From positions 1-5,348 of the forward strand of contig CALLZQ010000135.1 in NCBI GenBank assembly GCA_937858255.1: a stretch of DNA of 5,348 nucleotides, read 5' to 3'. The notes under the pieces were generated by a model that was given only the letters and a program-made list of their open reading frames with translations, was not told the DNA's origin and did no database searches. The stretch comes from an uncultured Tabrizicola sp. Its GTDB lineage: Bacteria > Pseudomonadota > Alphaproteobacteria > Rhodobacterales > Rhodobacteraceae. Below are positions 1 to 5,348 of this stretch, in pieces. How positions within the stretch are numbered: the stretch's first letter is position 1; each line of letters starts with the position of its first letter. The position numbers and the translations under genes were made by a program.

Positions 1-317
1 GCGTTTTCCTTGATGTTGAGCTGGGGGGGCTGAGCGGCGACGGCGCGGATTGTGCGGAGCAGCGCCTGCGCCAGTTTCCAACTGGCGCCGCCGTTGATGA
101 CGATGACGCCATCTGCGGTCACGATAAAGCTGAGGTTATTGTTATGGCCTGCATTTTCATAGGCCGGGGGTGCTGTGGCCCCGATGGCGGAAAACACATG
201 CGGGATCACCTCGACCGGTTTGGAATAAAGCACCGATTGCGGGTATTGATCGGGAATGTCTTCCGACGCGAGTGCGGGGGCAGCGGCAAGCGCGATCAGG
301 ATAAGGCGGGCAAACAT
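1..317 (-). CDS. soxH: SoxH, Sec-exported metallo-beta-lactamase-fold protein (3'-partial)
   Basis: Only the first 105 codons are inside the window; the gene runs off the left edge with no stop. It starts with a short Sec signal peptide (MFARLILIALAAAPALA, cleavage after residue 17). The mature part has PVEVIPHVFSAIGATAPPAY, then NNNLSFIVTADGVIVINGG (about residues 59-77). This is the beta-strand pattern at the start of metallo-beta-lactamase domains, just before the HxHxDH motif that would lie outside. Together with its place after soxG, this fits SoxH, reported as a periplasmic thiol hydrolase in Paracoccus; the related PQQ-relay zinc metallohydrolases are an alternative. The ATG lies two bases after the soxG stop, and the ribosome site is inside the last soxG codons. 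The metal ligands cannot be checked here. Confidence 0.8.
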   Translation of the reverse strand, partial: MFARLILIALAAAPALASEDIPDQYPQSVLYSKPVEVIPHVFSAIGATAPPAYENAGHNNNLSFIVTADGVIVINGGASWKLAQALLRTIRAVAAQPPQLNIKEN

Positions 318-319
318 CT

Positions 320-1231
320 TCAAACCTCTATAAAACGATAACCGGTGTCGGATTTCTCGGCGCGGCCGATCCCCCCGCCGGGCAGGTGATAACCGATCAG
401 GGCCATCTGCTCGCTGGCCAGACGGTCCAGCAAGCTCTGGCGGGTCGCGGCGGCCATATCCTTGTCCTGATCCGAGCCCGAGGCCCAATCCGGGCGTTCA
501 AACGCGACATGGTGATTGCCAAGCGCGTCGCCCACCACCATCGCCGCCTCAGTTCCCTGCCGCAGCTCAAAGGCCATGTGGCCGGGGGTATGGCCTGCGG
601 TCAGATGGGCCGCGACGCCCGGCAGCACCTCTTCCCCATCGGCGATGAACTTGACCTGTTCGGCAATCGCCTGAAGCCGGCGGGCCGCGCCAACAGCAAA
701 GGTTGTGCGCGCCTCGCCAATCGTGTTCACGGTGTCCGGATTCATCCAGTAGTCAAACTCGGCCTGTCCGATCATGTATTCGGCATTGGGGAACATCGGC
801 TCATCAAACTCATCCAAAAGGCCCCAGATATGGTCGGGATGGGCATGGGTGAAGAGGACATGGGTCACGTCATCAACCGTCAGGCCAAGGGCATCGAAGG
901 CCTCGATCAGCTTGCCGGCCGAGGGTTGGAAATCGGGTCCGGCGCCGACATCGAAAAGGACGGTGTTGGCGCCATCGCGCATCAGCGTGACATTGCAGGG
1001 CGGGGTCAACTGATCAGTCGGCAGGCCGTATTTCGCGACGATGGCCTGCATTTCATCCTGAGGCATGCCGCCAAGGATAAAATCGCCGGGCAAGACCAGA
1101 TTGCCATCCGACAGCGTATCGATCTGCATCCCGCCAAGGCTGGCGCTGGCCCCGGCCCAGAGGCGGCGCGGCATCACGGGCAGCGCAAGGGTTGCGGCGG
1201 TGGCGGTCAGGAAATGACGGCGGGTCAGCAT
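320..1231 (-). CDS. soxG: SoxG, Tat-exported metallo-beta-lactamase-fold hydrolase
   Basis: A 303-residue metallo-beta-lactamase superfamily protein. It begins with a twin-arginine signal (TRRHFL, residues 3-8) with likely cleavage near WAGASA (about residue 30), so it is probably exported folded with its metal. Metal-binding positions are all visible: THAHPDH at 128-134 (His129, His131, Asp133, His134), His214 in TAGHTPGH, Asp235 in VVGDA and His282 in YHLPGGG. These are enough for a di-metal site. Its substrate is unknown to me; SoxG and SoxH lie after soxF in Paracoccus and are not essential core Sox proteins. The start at 1231 is chosen because it begins the signal peptide. The frame stays open to 1468, but that part overlaps soxF antisense-free coding and lacks export features. 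Its ribosome site (AAGAAAG) is weak. An MBL hydrolase outside the strict SoxG family is the alternative. Confidence 0.85.
   Translation of the reverse strand: MLTRRHFLTATAATLALPVMPRRLWAGASASLGGMQIDTLSDGNLVLPGDFILGGMPQDEMQAIVAKYGLPTDQLTPPCNVTLMRDGANTVLFDVGAGPDFQPSAGKLIEAFDALGLTVDDVTHVLFTHAHPDHIWGLLDEFDEPMFPNAEYMIGQAEFDYWMNPDTVNTIGEARTTFAVGAARRLQAIAEQVKFIADGEEVLPGVAAHLTAGHTPGHMAFELRQGTEAAMVVGDALGNHHVAFERPDWASGSDQDKDMAAATRQSLLDRLASEQMALIGYHLPGGGIGRAEKSDTGYRFIEV
325..329 (-). promoter_or_regulatory. Ribosome binding site of soxH inside the soxG end
   Basis: AGAGG on the minus strand, seven bases before the ATG at 317, spanning the final Ile-Glu-Val codons of soxG. The soxG stop (320-322) falls between this site and the soxH start, so ribosomes ending soxG can restart on soxH: classic translational coupling. 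Confidence 0.75.
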
Positions 1232-1277
1232 GGTCGGACTTTCTTGAAGGGAGAGACGCGGGCTTGATAAGGGAAAG

Positions 1278-1299
1278 GCGGGCGCCTTTTGGCGCCCGC
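1278..1299 (-). terminator. GC-rich hairpin between soxF and soxG, possible terminator or attenuator
   Basis: A perfect 9-bp stem (GCGGGCGCC / GGCGCCCGC) with an AAAA loop begins eight bases after the soxF stop. On the minus strand it is followed by CTTTCCCTTATC, which is pyrimidine-rich but not a continuous T run. It could partly terminate transcription after soxF, or protect the 3' end of the soxCDEF message. Since soxG and soxH follow in the same direction with no recognisable promoter in the remaining gap, partial termination seems likelier than a full stop. Confidence 0.65.
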
Positions 1300-1307
1300 T
1301 GGGGGCC

Positions 1308-2570
1308 TTAGCCAAAGATGTCGGCGGTGATCCCGGCATACCAGCCGAGCGATTCCTCATAAGTTGCCTTGCGCAACGCCGCATCCTCGCCCGTGGCCGA
1401 GACGAAACTTTCAACCGAGGCAATCTTTTCCGGCGTTGGTTCATAGCTGGCACCGACCTTGACCCCATCCTCGGGTGCCAAGAGAGACCAGCAGGTATTG
1501 GAATATTTGGCCGGGAAAACCTTGGAGCCGGTCAGTTCCCCCCGGATCGCCATGGCCGCGACCTTGGCCTGGCTATTGGCGGAAAAGCCTGATTTCGGCA
1601 TGTCACCCTGCGCGGAGGCGTCACCCAGAACATAGATGTTTTCATCGACCTTGGATTTCATCGCATCCGGCGTGACCGGCGCCCAGCCCTTGTCATCGGT
1701 GACGCCCGCGATTTGCGCGATCTGGCCCGCGCTCTGACCCGGGATGACGTTGCAGCAATCGACCTTTGTCACCTCGCCATCGACGACGATTTCCATCGAG
1801 CCGGGCCGCACCTCGACATTGGCGCCACCGAAATCGGGGCCGATACGCTCGACCATCGTGCCGTAATGTTTGGCCCAGCCCTCTTCAAACAGCGCCTGTT
1901 TCGAGAATTTATCCTTGGGGTCGATCAGCAGGATTTTTGCCGTGGGGTTCTTCTGGCTCAGGACATGGGCCACCATGGAAATCCGCTCATAGGGGCCGGG
2001 AGGGCAGCGATAGGGGTTCGGCGGGGCGATCATCGCAAAGGTGCCGCCTTCGGGCATCGCCTCGACCTGCGCTTTCAGCAATTGGGTCTGGGGGCCGGCT
2101 TTGTAGGCATGGGGCATGATCTCTTGATCTGCCAGCGACCAGCCGGGGACCGAGCCCTCAACAAAGTCGATGCCGGGCGACAGGATCAGCCGGTCATAGG
2201 GCAGGACAGTGCCGCCCGCCAAAGTGACGGTCCGCGCGGCGCGATCAACACCGGTGGCCATGTCGGTGATCACGGTAATGCCCATGCCCGACAGCTGGGC
2301 ATAGCCTTGTTGCAGGCTCTCAAAATCGCGGACCCCGCCGAGATAGAGGTTCGAGAAGAAACAGGTGGTATAGATCGGGTTCATCTCGACCAGCGTGACA
2401 TCAAGCGCGCCCTTGCCATCCTTGGCCAGATAGCGGGCCGCTGTCGCGCCCCCTGCCCCGCCGCCGATGACGACGACGCGGGGCCTGGCCTGGCCCAGCA
2501 CCTCCGGCGCCTTCAGGATCAATCCGGCAGCGAGGCCAGAGCCGAGGAAATGGCGTCTGTTCAGGGTCAT
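1308..2570 (-). CDS. soxF: SoxF, FAD-dependent sulfide dehydrogenase-type flavoprotein
   Basis: A 420-residue periplasmic flavoprotein of the flavocytochrome c sulfide dehydrogenase / sulfide:quinone reductase family; in Paracoccus, SoxF has sulfide dehydrogenase activity. The N-terminus has a twin-arginine signal (NRRHFLG, residues 4-10), as expected for a protein folded around FAD before export. The FAD Rossmann motif VVVIGGGAGG is at 32-41 and the second FAD motif NIYVLGDAS at 311-319. Cys70 in TTCFFSNLYLGG matches the cysteine that binds FAD covalently in this family. Cys189 (PYRCPPGPYE) and Cys360 (SNTCWSLLAPEDG) match the redox-active cysteine pair that attacks sulfide. The C-terminal dimer-type domain is present, so the protein appears complete. 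A GGGAGGA site six bases before the ATG fixes the start. It follows soxE by 47 bp. Confidence 0.94.
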   Translation of the reverse strand: MTLNRRHFLGSGLAAGLILKAPEVLGQARPRVVVIGGGAGGATAARYLAKDGKGALDVTLVEMNPIYTTCFFSNLYLGGVRDFESLQQGYAQLSGMGITVITDMATGVDRAARTVTLAGGTVLPYDRLILSPGIDFVEGSVPGWSLADQEIMPHAYKAGPQTQLLKAQVEAMPEGGTFAMIAPPNPYRCPPGPYERISMVAHVLSQKNPTAKILLIDPKDKFSKQALFEEGWAKHYGTMVERIGPDFGGANVEVRPGSMEIVVDGEVTKVDCCNVIPGQSAGQIAQIAGVTDDKGWAPVTPDAMKSKVDENIYVLGDASAQGDMPKSGFSANSQAKVAAMAIRGELTGSKVFPAKYSNTCWSLLAPEDGVKVGASYEPTPEKIASVESFVSATGEDAALRKATYEESLGWYAGITADIFG

Positions 2571-2576
2571 GTCGTA

Positions 2577-2583
2577 TCCTCCC
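2577..2583 (-). promoter_or_regulatory. Strong ribosome binding site of soxF
   Basis: GGGAGGA on the minus strand, six bases before the ATG at 2570. It supports that start, which also puts the twin-arginine motif at residues 5-6, a normal position for a Tat signal. Confidence 0.8.
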
Positions 2584-2617
2584 GTTGGTGATGACAGTGG
2601 CGCGGTTGGCCCGGCCG

Positions 2618-3337
2618 TTACTCTTGGTCGAGCGTCGCGAAATAGGCCGCCAGCGCCGCGATCTCGTCATTTGACAATCGCCCCGCCATCATCTGCATCA
2701 CCGGATGGGGGCGCAGCTTGCGCTTGTAGGCATGCATGGCCAGTACGAAATCCTCGGCCGGCCAATGGGTAATCGAGGGGATTCCCCGGTCAGAACCATC
2801 GCGCTGATGGCAGGTGGTGCATTCCGAAGAAAGATATTCGCCATATTCCGGGTCACCTTCGATGCCGAGGATCGCCGGGTCAAGATCATGGTCCGTCTTG
2901 CGGGCGGTGGGTTCCGCCTCGGGAATGTCGCGCGGGCGGTCGGAATAGGCCCGCAGATAGGCCAAGAGATCCGCCCGGTCAGCACCGCCGGCAAGGCCGC
3001 GAAAGTTCATCCGTGTGCCCGAGACCAGCGCCTTGGGGTTCTCGATATAGGGATCGAGCGTTTCCAGCGTCCAGGTCAGGCCATCGCTGCCCATGCGGGT
3101 CATCGACTTGGAATAGGCAAAGCCATCAATCGCCCCGGCGCGGCGCCCGAAGATGCCGGTCAGCCGGGGGCCGATCCTGTCCACCGCCTCGGGGCCGATC
3201 TGATGACAGGCCGAACAGTGGCGCTGAAACAGCATCTCCCCACGACTGTCATCGCCAAGCGCCTCGGCCCAGAGCGGCAGCGCTGCTATTGCCAGCACAA
3301 TGGCAACCCCGGCAAGGCCGGGGGCCAGCGTGCGCAT
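2618..3337 (-). CDS. soxE: SoxE, periplasmic diheme cytochrome c
   Basis: This 239-residue protein is the probable electron-accepting partner of SoxF, analogous to the cytochrome subunit of flavocytochrome c sulfide dehydrogenase. It begins with a Sec signal peptide (hydrophobic stretch about residues 8-23, cleavage near WAEA). Two cytochrome domains follow. The first has CSACH at 41-45 with likely axial Met110 (GTRMNF). The second has CTTCH at 173-177 and a methionine-rich segment MQMMAGRLSNDEIAALAAYF near the C-terminus that can supply the other ligand. The first domain clearly resembles the second domain of SoxD. soxE starts 23 bp after the soxD stop. The ATG at 3337 has a poor ribosome site; an in-frame GTG at 3358, preceded by GGGGG, would add seven residues and is a fair alternative. 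The open frame extends further upstream, but that part overlaps soxD and is not coding. Confidence 0.9.
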   Translation of the reverse strand: MRTLAPGLAGVAIVLAIAALPLWAEALGDDSRGEMLFQRHCSACHQIGPEAVDRIGPRLTGIFGRRAGAIDGFAYSKSMTRMGSDGLTWTLETLDPYIENPKALVSGTRMNFRGLAGGADRADLLAYLRAYSDRPRDIPEAEPTARKTDHDLDPAILGIEGDPEYGEYLSSECTTCHQRDGSDRGIPSITHWPAEDFVLAMHAYKRKLRPHPVMQMMAGRLSNDEIAALAAYFATLDQE

Positions 3338-3360
3338 CGCGTCACGCCAGCCCGCCACGC

Positions 3361-4197
3361 TCAGCCCCCGAAACCAGCGAGATAGGCGATGACCGCCGCG
3401 CGATCCTCTTCTTTCTTCAGACCGGCGAAAGACATCTTGGTGCCTTTGACAAAGGCCTTGGGGCTTTCGAGGAAGGCATGCAGGCTTGCCTCGTCCCAGA
3501 CGGCGCCAGCCGCCCCCATCTCGGCCATGGTGGCCGAGTACTTGAAGCCTTCGACCGTGCCGATGGTGCGCCCAACGATGCCGTTCAGCATCGGGCCGGT
3601 GGCGTTCTTGGCGCCCTCGCCGACTTTGTGGCAAGCGGCGCATTTTTTGAAAACCTTTTCACCGGCCTCGATCAACGCCGGATCGGCAGCCGCGGGTTCT
3701 GCCGCGGCAGGCTCCGCCGCCGCTGGTTCCGCAGCCGCCGGTTCTGTCGGGGCCGCTGCCTCTGCGACCTCAAAGATCGGCGGAATGGTGCCCGCAGGCT
3801 TTCCGTCCGGGTCCTCGGGCGTGACGTTCAGCTCGATCGCGCGCTTGGTCACCTGAACCGGTCCTTCGACGCAATTGCTCATACAGGCCGCCGCCGAGAA
3901 CAGCGGGTATTCTGTCGCCGCCCGGTCGTCGGGGTAGAAGCCATCCACATTCGGCATGGTGATTTCGGTAAAGTTCTCTTTCGAGAGCACGAAATCATCC
4001 TCAACCAGCCCGTTGGAATAGAGCAGGAAGGCCGCGATGGCATAGGCCTCGTCATTCGTCACGCTCTGCGCGCCGCCAAAGGGCATAGAGCGGTGGACGT
4101 AATCAAAAACGGTCGAGAGATAGGGCCAGTAACTGCCGATGGTTTTCACCGGGCGCACATCGCGCAGCGTGCCCTGACCGCCCGCCAGGTCGCGCAT
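3361..4197 (-). CDS. C-terminal fragment of broken SoxD (278 codons, one heme site)
   Basis: Open frame with its first ATG at 4197, right at the lesion. An automatic annotation would probably report it as a c-type cytochrome. It contains the end of the first cytochrome domain (residues 4-60, LAGGQGTL to AFLLYSN), a connecting region (61-150), the EPAAA linker (152-171) and a class I cytochrome c domain with CAACH at 186-190 and likely axial Met255. It has no signal peptide. If translation restarted at 4197, the product would stay in the cytoplasm, where heme c is not attached. The ATG is created by out-of-frame reading of the AAA TGC codons of the first heme region, so it is not the natural start. 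Confidence 0.5.
   Translation of the reverse strand: MRDLAGGQGTLRDVRPVKTIGSYWPYLSTVFDYVHRSMPFGGAQSVTNDEAYAIAAFLLYSNGLVEDDFVLSKENFTEITMPNVDGFYPDDRAATEYPLFSAAACMSNCVEGPVQVTKRAIELNVTPEDPDGKPAGTIPPIFEVAEAAAPTEPAAAEPAAAEPAAAEPAAADPALIEAGEKVFKKCAACHKVGEGAKNATGPMLNGIVGRTIGTVEGFKYSATMAEMGAAGAVWDEASLHAFLESPKAFVKGTKMSFAGLKKEEDRAAVIAYLAGFGG
3685..3744 (-). repeat. Four 15-bp repeats encoding the EPAAA linker of SoxD
   Basis: Four consecutive EPAAA units, followed by a degenerate DPA, separate the two cytochrome domains of SoxD. The copies differ at synonymous third positions, so the repeat is kept at protein level rather than being a freshly expanded DNA tract. Alanine/proline-rich tethers like this usually act as flexible spacers between electron-transfer domains. 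It could gain or lose units by slippage without breaking the frame. Confidence 0.9.
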
Positions 4198-4400
4198 TTC
4201 TCGGCAAAGACCTCATCCCCGGTTTCGACATCGCCCGAGCCTTCGGGCAGGCCGGTGCCATCGGGCAGTACGGCCACGTCCCAGGCGGCGATCTCTTCGG
4301 GCAGCGCCGTGCGGCCAAGGCCCAGTTTTTCCGCCATGGCCGGGGCGGCCATCACGCTGACAAGGGCGGTTGCCAACAGAAGATTAGACGATTTCGACAT
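4146..4400 (-). CDS. N-terminal fragment of broken SoxD (84 residues)
   Basis: This is what would be translated from the soxD start as the sequence stands. It has a Sec signal peptide (residues 1-23), the SoxD-type segment up to FAEKCAT (residues 65-71), and then 13 out-of-frame residues ([13 protein letters not shown]) before a stop at 4146. It has no CxxCH, so it cannot bind heme c, and is probably degraded after export. It is listed so that the reading frame is recorded; it is not proposed as a functional protein. Confidence 0.5.
   Translation of the reverse strand: MSKSSNLLLATALVSVMAAPAMAEKLGLGRTALPEEIAAWDVAVLPDGTGLPEGSGDVETGDEVFAEKCATWRAVRARCAMCAR
4185..4191 (-). other. Deletion/frameshift junction in soxD
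   Basis: Going along the minus strand, the SoxD frame ends after ...AAA TGC GCG ACC and the homologous protein resumes with CTG GCG GGC GGT in another frame. The tetranucleotide CCTG (plus-strand 4186-4189) can serve both sides: as the end of ACC TGC, the expected Thr-Cys of the heme motif, and as GTC CTG, the expected Val-Leu before AGG. A deletion between two CCTG copies explains the join. From the family pattern CxxCHG...GRWPVLAGG, recalled and not aligned, the missing piece is about 43 bp. The frames at 4400 and 3363 independently require a length of 3n+1, which agrees. Confidence 0.72.
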
Positions 4401-5348
4401 TTTCGACCTCCCCATCGGCGTGGACCCACCATGTCTGGATGCCGTTGTTATGATAGACATTATTCTTGCCGCGAATTTCGCGCAGCGCGTCTTTCGTCGG
4501 CTGGACATAGCCGGTTTCATCGGTGGCGCGGGATTGCAGATAGAGTTCCTGACCGTCCCAGTTGATGTCCAGATGAAAGCGGGTCAGCGCCTTGGGCTTG
4601 GCGTCGCCGGAAATGCGCGCCTCAACCCAGTTGCGGCCCCCGTCGAGCGAGACATCCACCTTGGTCACCCGGCCATTGCCCGACCATGCCAGCCCGGTGA
4701 TGACCAGCGGGCCTTTGCCGTGGCGGATCGGCACCTGCGGGCTGGGCGAGGTGATGACGGATTTCGCATCCATCACCCAGGTCCATTTACGGGCGCGGCC
4801 ATCGGGCATGAGGTCGGTGTATTTCGAGGTTTCTTCGCGGCTTTCAACGGCCTGGTCATAGACGCCGATGCGGCGGACCCACTTGACCCACATGTTGCCC
4901 TCGAAGCCCGGAACGACCAGACGCACCGGGTAACCGTGTTCCTTGCGCAGCGCCTCGCCATTGGCGAAGAAGGCAACCATGACGTCATCCAGCGCCTTTT
5001 CCAACGGGATGGAACGGCCGTTTGATGAGGCATCGGCGCCCTCGACATAGACCCACTTGCCCTCGGTCTGCACGCCGGCCTCGGCTAGCAGGTCGCGCAG
5101 CATCACACCGGTATATTCCATGTTATGAATCATACCTTGGGTGAACTGGCAGCCCTCAAGCTGCGCGCCGCCCCATTCCATGCCGCCATTGGCCGCGCAT
5201 TCGCAAAAGGCGGTCATGACATGGCGGGGGAAACGCAGCAGGTCTTCAAAGGTAAAGACCAGCGGGTTGTCGACCAACCCGTTGATCATCAGGCGGTAAT
5301 CGGTCTTGCTGAGTGCGATCGGGCCCGAGTGGGGACGCGCAAAGGCGC
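4384..5348 (-). CDS. soxC: SoxC, molybdopterin subunit of sulfane dehydrogenase (5'-partial)
   Basis: Periplasmic sulfite-oxidase-fold molybdoenzyme. With SoxD it forms sulfane dehydrogenase Sox(CD)2, which oxidises the outer sulfur carried on SoxYZ during thiosulfate oxidation. The gene runs off the right edge: 320 complete codons plus two bases are visible, with a TAA stop at 4384-4386. The SoxC family is about 430 residues, so roughly 110 N-terminal residues, including the signal peptide, are outside. In visible numbering, ECAANGGMEW holds the likely molybdenum-ligand cysteine (residue 50, codon 5197-5199). Residues 138-160 contain the cofactor-pocket block GYPVRLVVPGFEGN followed by VKWVRRI, characteristic of this family. 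The C-terminal part (LAWSGNGRVTKVDVSLDGG onward) is the Mo-co dimerisation domain. The end overlaps soxD by 17 bp, supporting co-translation. SorA-type sulfite dehydrogenase is the alternative, but the sox neighbours favour SoxC. No lesion is visible. Confidence 0.93.
   Translation of the reverse strand, partial: AFARPHSGPIALSKTDYRLMINGLVDNPLVFTFEDLLRFPRHVMTAFCECAANGGMEWGGAQLEGCQFTQGMIHNMEYTGVMLRDLLAEAGVQTEGKWVYVEGADASSNGRSIPLEKALDDVMVAFFANGEALRKEHGYPVRLVVPGFEGNMWVKWVRRIGVYDQAVESREETSKYTDLMPDGRARKWTWVMDAKSVITSPSPQVPIRHGKGPLVITGLAWSGNGRVTKVDVSLDGGRNWVEARISGDAKPKALTRFHLDINWDGQELYLQSRATDETGYVQPTKDALREIRGKNNVYHNNGIQTWWVHADGEVENVEIV
4406..4413 (-). promoter_or_regulatory. Strong ribosome binding site of soxD
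   Basis: GGGGAGGT on the minus strand ends five bases before the ATG at 4400, with GGAGG six bases upstream. It lies within the last codons of soxC. It decides the soxD start against in-frame upstream methionines (for example at 4415) and shows that soxC and soxD are translationally linked. Confidence 0.8.

Larger units (their letters stand above)
3361..4400 (-). pseudogene. soxD: SoxD, cytochrome c subunit of sulfane dehydrogenase, frameshifted by internal deletion
   Basis: SoxD is the periplasmic diheme c-type electron-accepting partner of SoxC. The start at 4400 follows a strong GGGGAGG six bases upstream and opens a Sec signal peptide (cleavage probably after MAAPAMA, residue 23). The mature part begins [17 protein letters not shown], typical of SoxD. 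Frame 1 reads to FAEKCAT (residue 71), then turns into nonsense and stops at 4146. The family sequence resumes in another frame as LAGGQGTL at about 4188 and continues to TGA at 3361-3363. The resumed part holds the first domain's likely axial methionine (RSMPFG), an EPAAA linker and a class I cytochrome c domain with CAACH (3628-3642) and axial GTKMSF. The first CxxCH and the GRWPV region expected before LAGG are absent. Repaired, the protein would be about 360 residues, close to family length. Assembly error remains possible. Confidence 0.88.

Noticed and set aside
144..341. A 65-codon open frame on the plus strand
   Set aside because: Antisense to the soxH signal peptide and N-terminal region, which read as a convincing exported protein on the minus strand.
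386..1267. A 293-codon open frame on the plus strand
   Set aside because: Antisense to soxG, which has the full set of metal-binding motifs and a Tat signal. No family resemblance or convincing ribosome site on the plus strand.
1232..1468. Upstream extension of the soxG frame into soxF
   Set aside because: It overlaps the soxF C-terminus out of frame, is arginine/proline-rich, and would bury the Tat signal at residue 80, where it could not work.
1713..2591. A 292-codon open frame on the plus strand
   Set aside because: Antisense to soxF; the low-complexity, histidine/arginine/aspartate-rich product has no domain pattern.
3338..3643. Upstream extension of the soxE frame
   Set aside because: The 102 extra residues overlap the end of soxD out of frame and are arginine-rich without family character; the signal peptide begins at 3337 (or at GTG 3358).
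4146..4197. Programmed ribosomal frameshifting to rescue SoxD
   Set aside because: A change of frame would join the two halves but could not supply the missing CxxCH and neighbouring residues; no slippery heptamer is evident either.
3013..5025. A 670-codon open frame on the plus strand
   Set aside because: It runs antisense across soxE, soxD and soxC, which have clear family motifs. Its product is arginine/glycine-rich with no recognisable domain, as expected from the complement of GC-rich coding sequence.

Overview
This window looks like a piece of a sulfur-oxidation (sox) gene cluster from an alphaproteobacterium, most likely of the Rhodobacterales (Paracoccus / Rhodovulum / Roseobacter-like). 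The grounds are the high G+C content, the codon use, and a gene order matching the soxC-D-E-F-G-H end of the Paracoccus-type cluster. Every gene I can support is on the minus strand, so the operon reads from the right edge to the left edge. No genus can be assigned from sequence reading alone.

Layout from 5' to 3' on the minus strand: soxC (molybdenum subunit of sulfane dehydrogenase, N-terminus cut off by the right edge); soxD (its cytochrome c subunit, overlapping soxC by 17 bp, and broken here); soxE (diheme cytochrome c); soxF (FAD-dependent sulfide dehydrogenase-type flavoprotein); a 76-bp gap with a strong hairpin; soxG (Tat-exported metallo-beta-lactamase-fold protein); and soxH (a second, Sec-exported metallo-beta-lactamase-fold protein, cut off by the left edge). 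All six carry, or in soxC's case are expected to carry, export signals, so the encoded system works in the periplasm. SoxCD would strip six electrons from the SoxYZ-bound sulfane sulfur. SoxEF resembles flavocytochrome c sulfide dehydrogenase. SoxG and SoxH are accessory hydrolases of less certain role.

The most notable thing is in soxD. Its reading frame is broken at about 4185-4191, exactly where the first heme-binding CxxCH should be. The signal peptide and start of the first cytochrome domain are in one frame. The rest of that domain, an EPAAA-repeat linker and the second cytochrome domain (CAACH) are in another. The sequence between is missing. This fits an internal deletion of roughly 43 bp (inferred, 3n+1) at a CCTG microhomology, and the first heme site cannot be restored by frameshifting. 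It is either a real loss-of-function allele of sulfane dehydrogenase or a sequencing/assembly artefact. All other genes appear intact as far as the window shows.

I saw no tRNA, rRNA, CRISPR array, insertion sequence or other mobile element. The long plus-strand open frames are antisense shadows of the sox genes. There is no gene-free stretch over 300 bases; the longest gap is the 76 bp between soxF and soxG.
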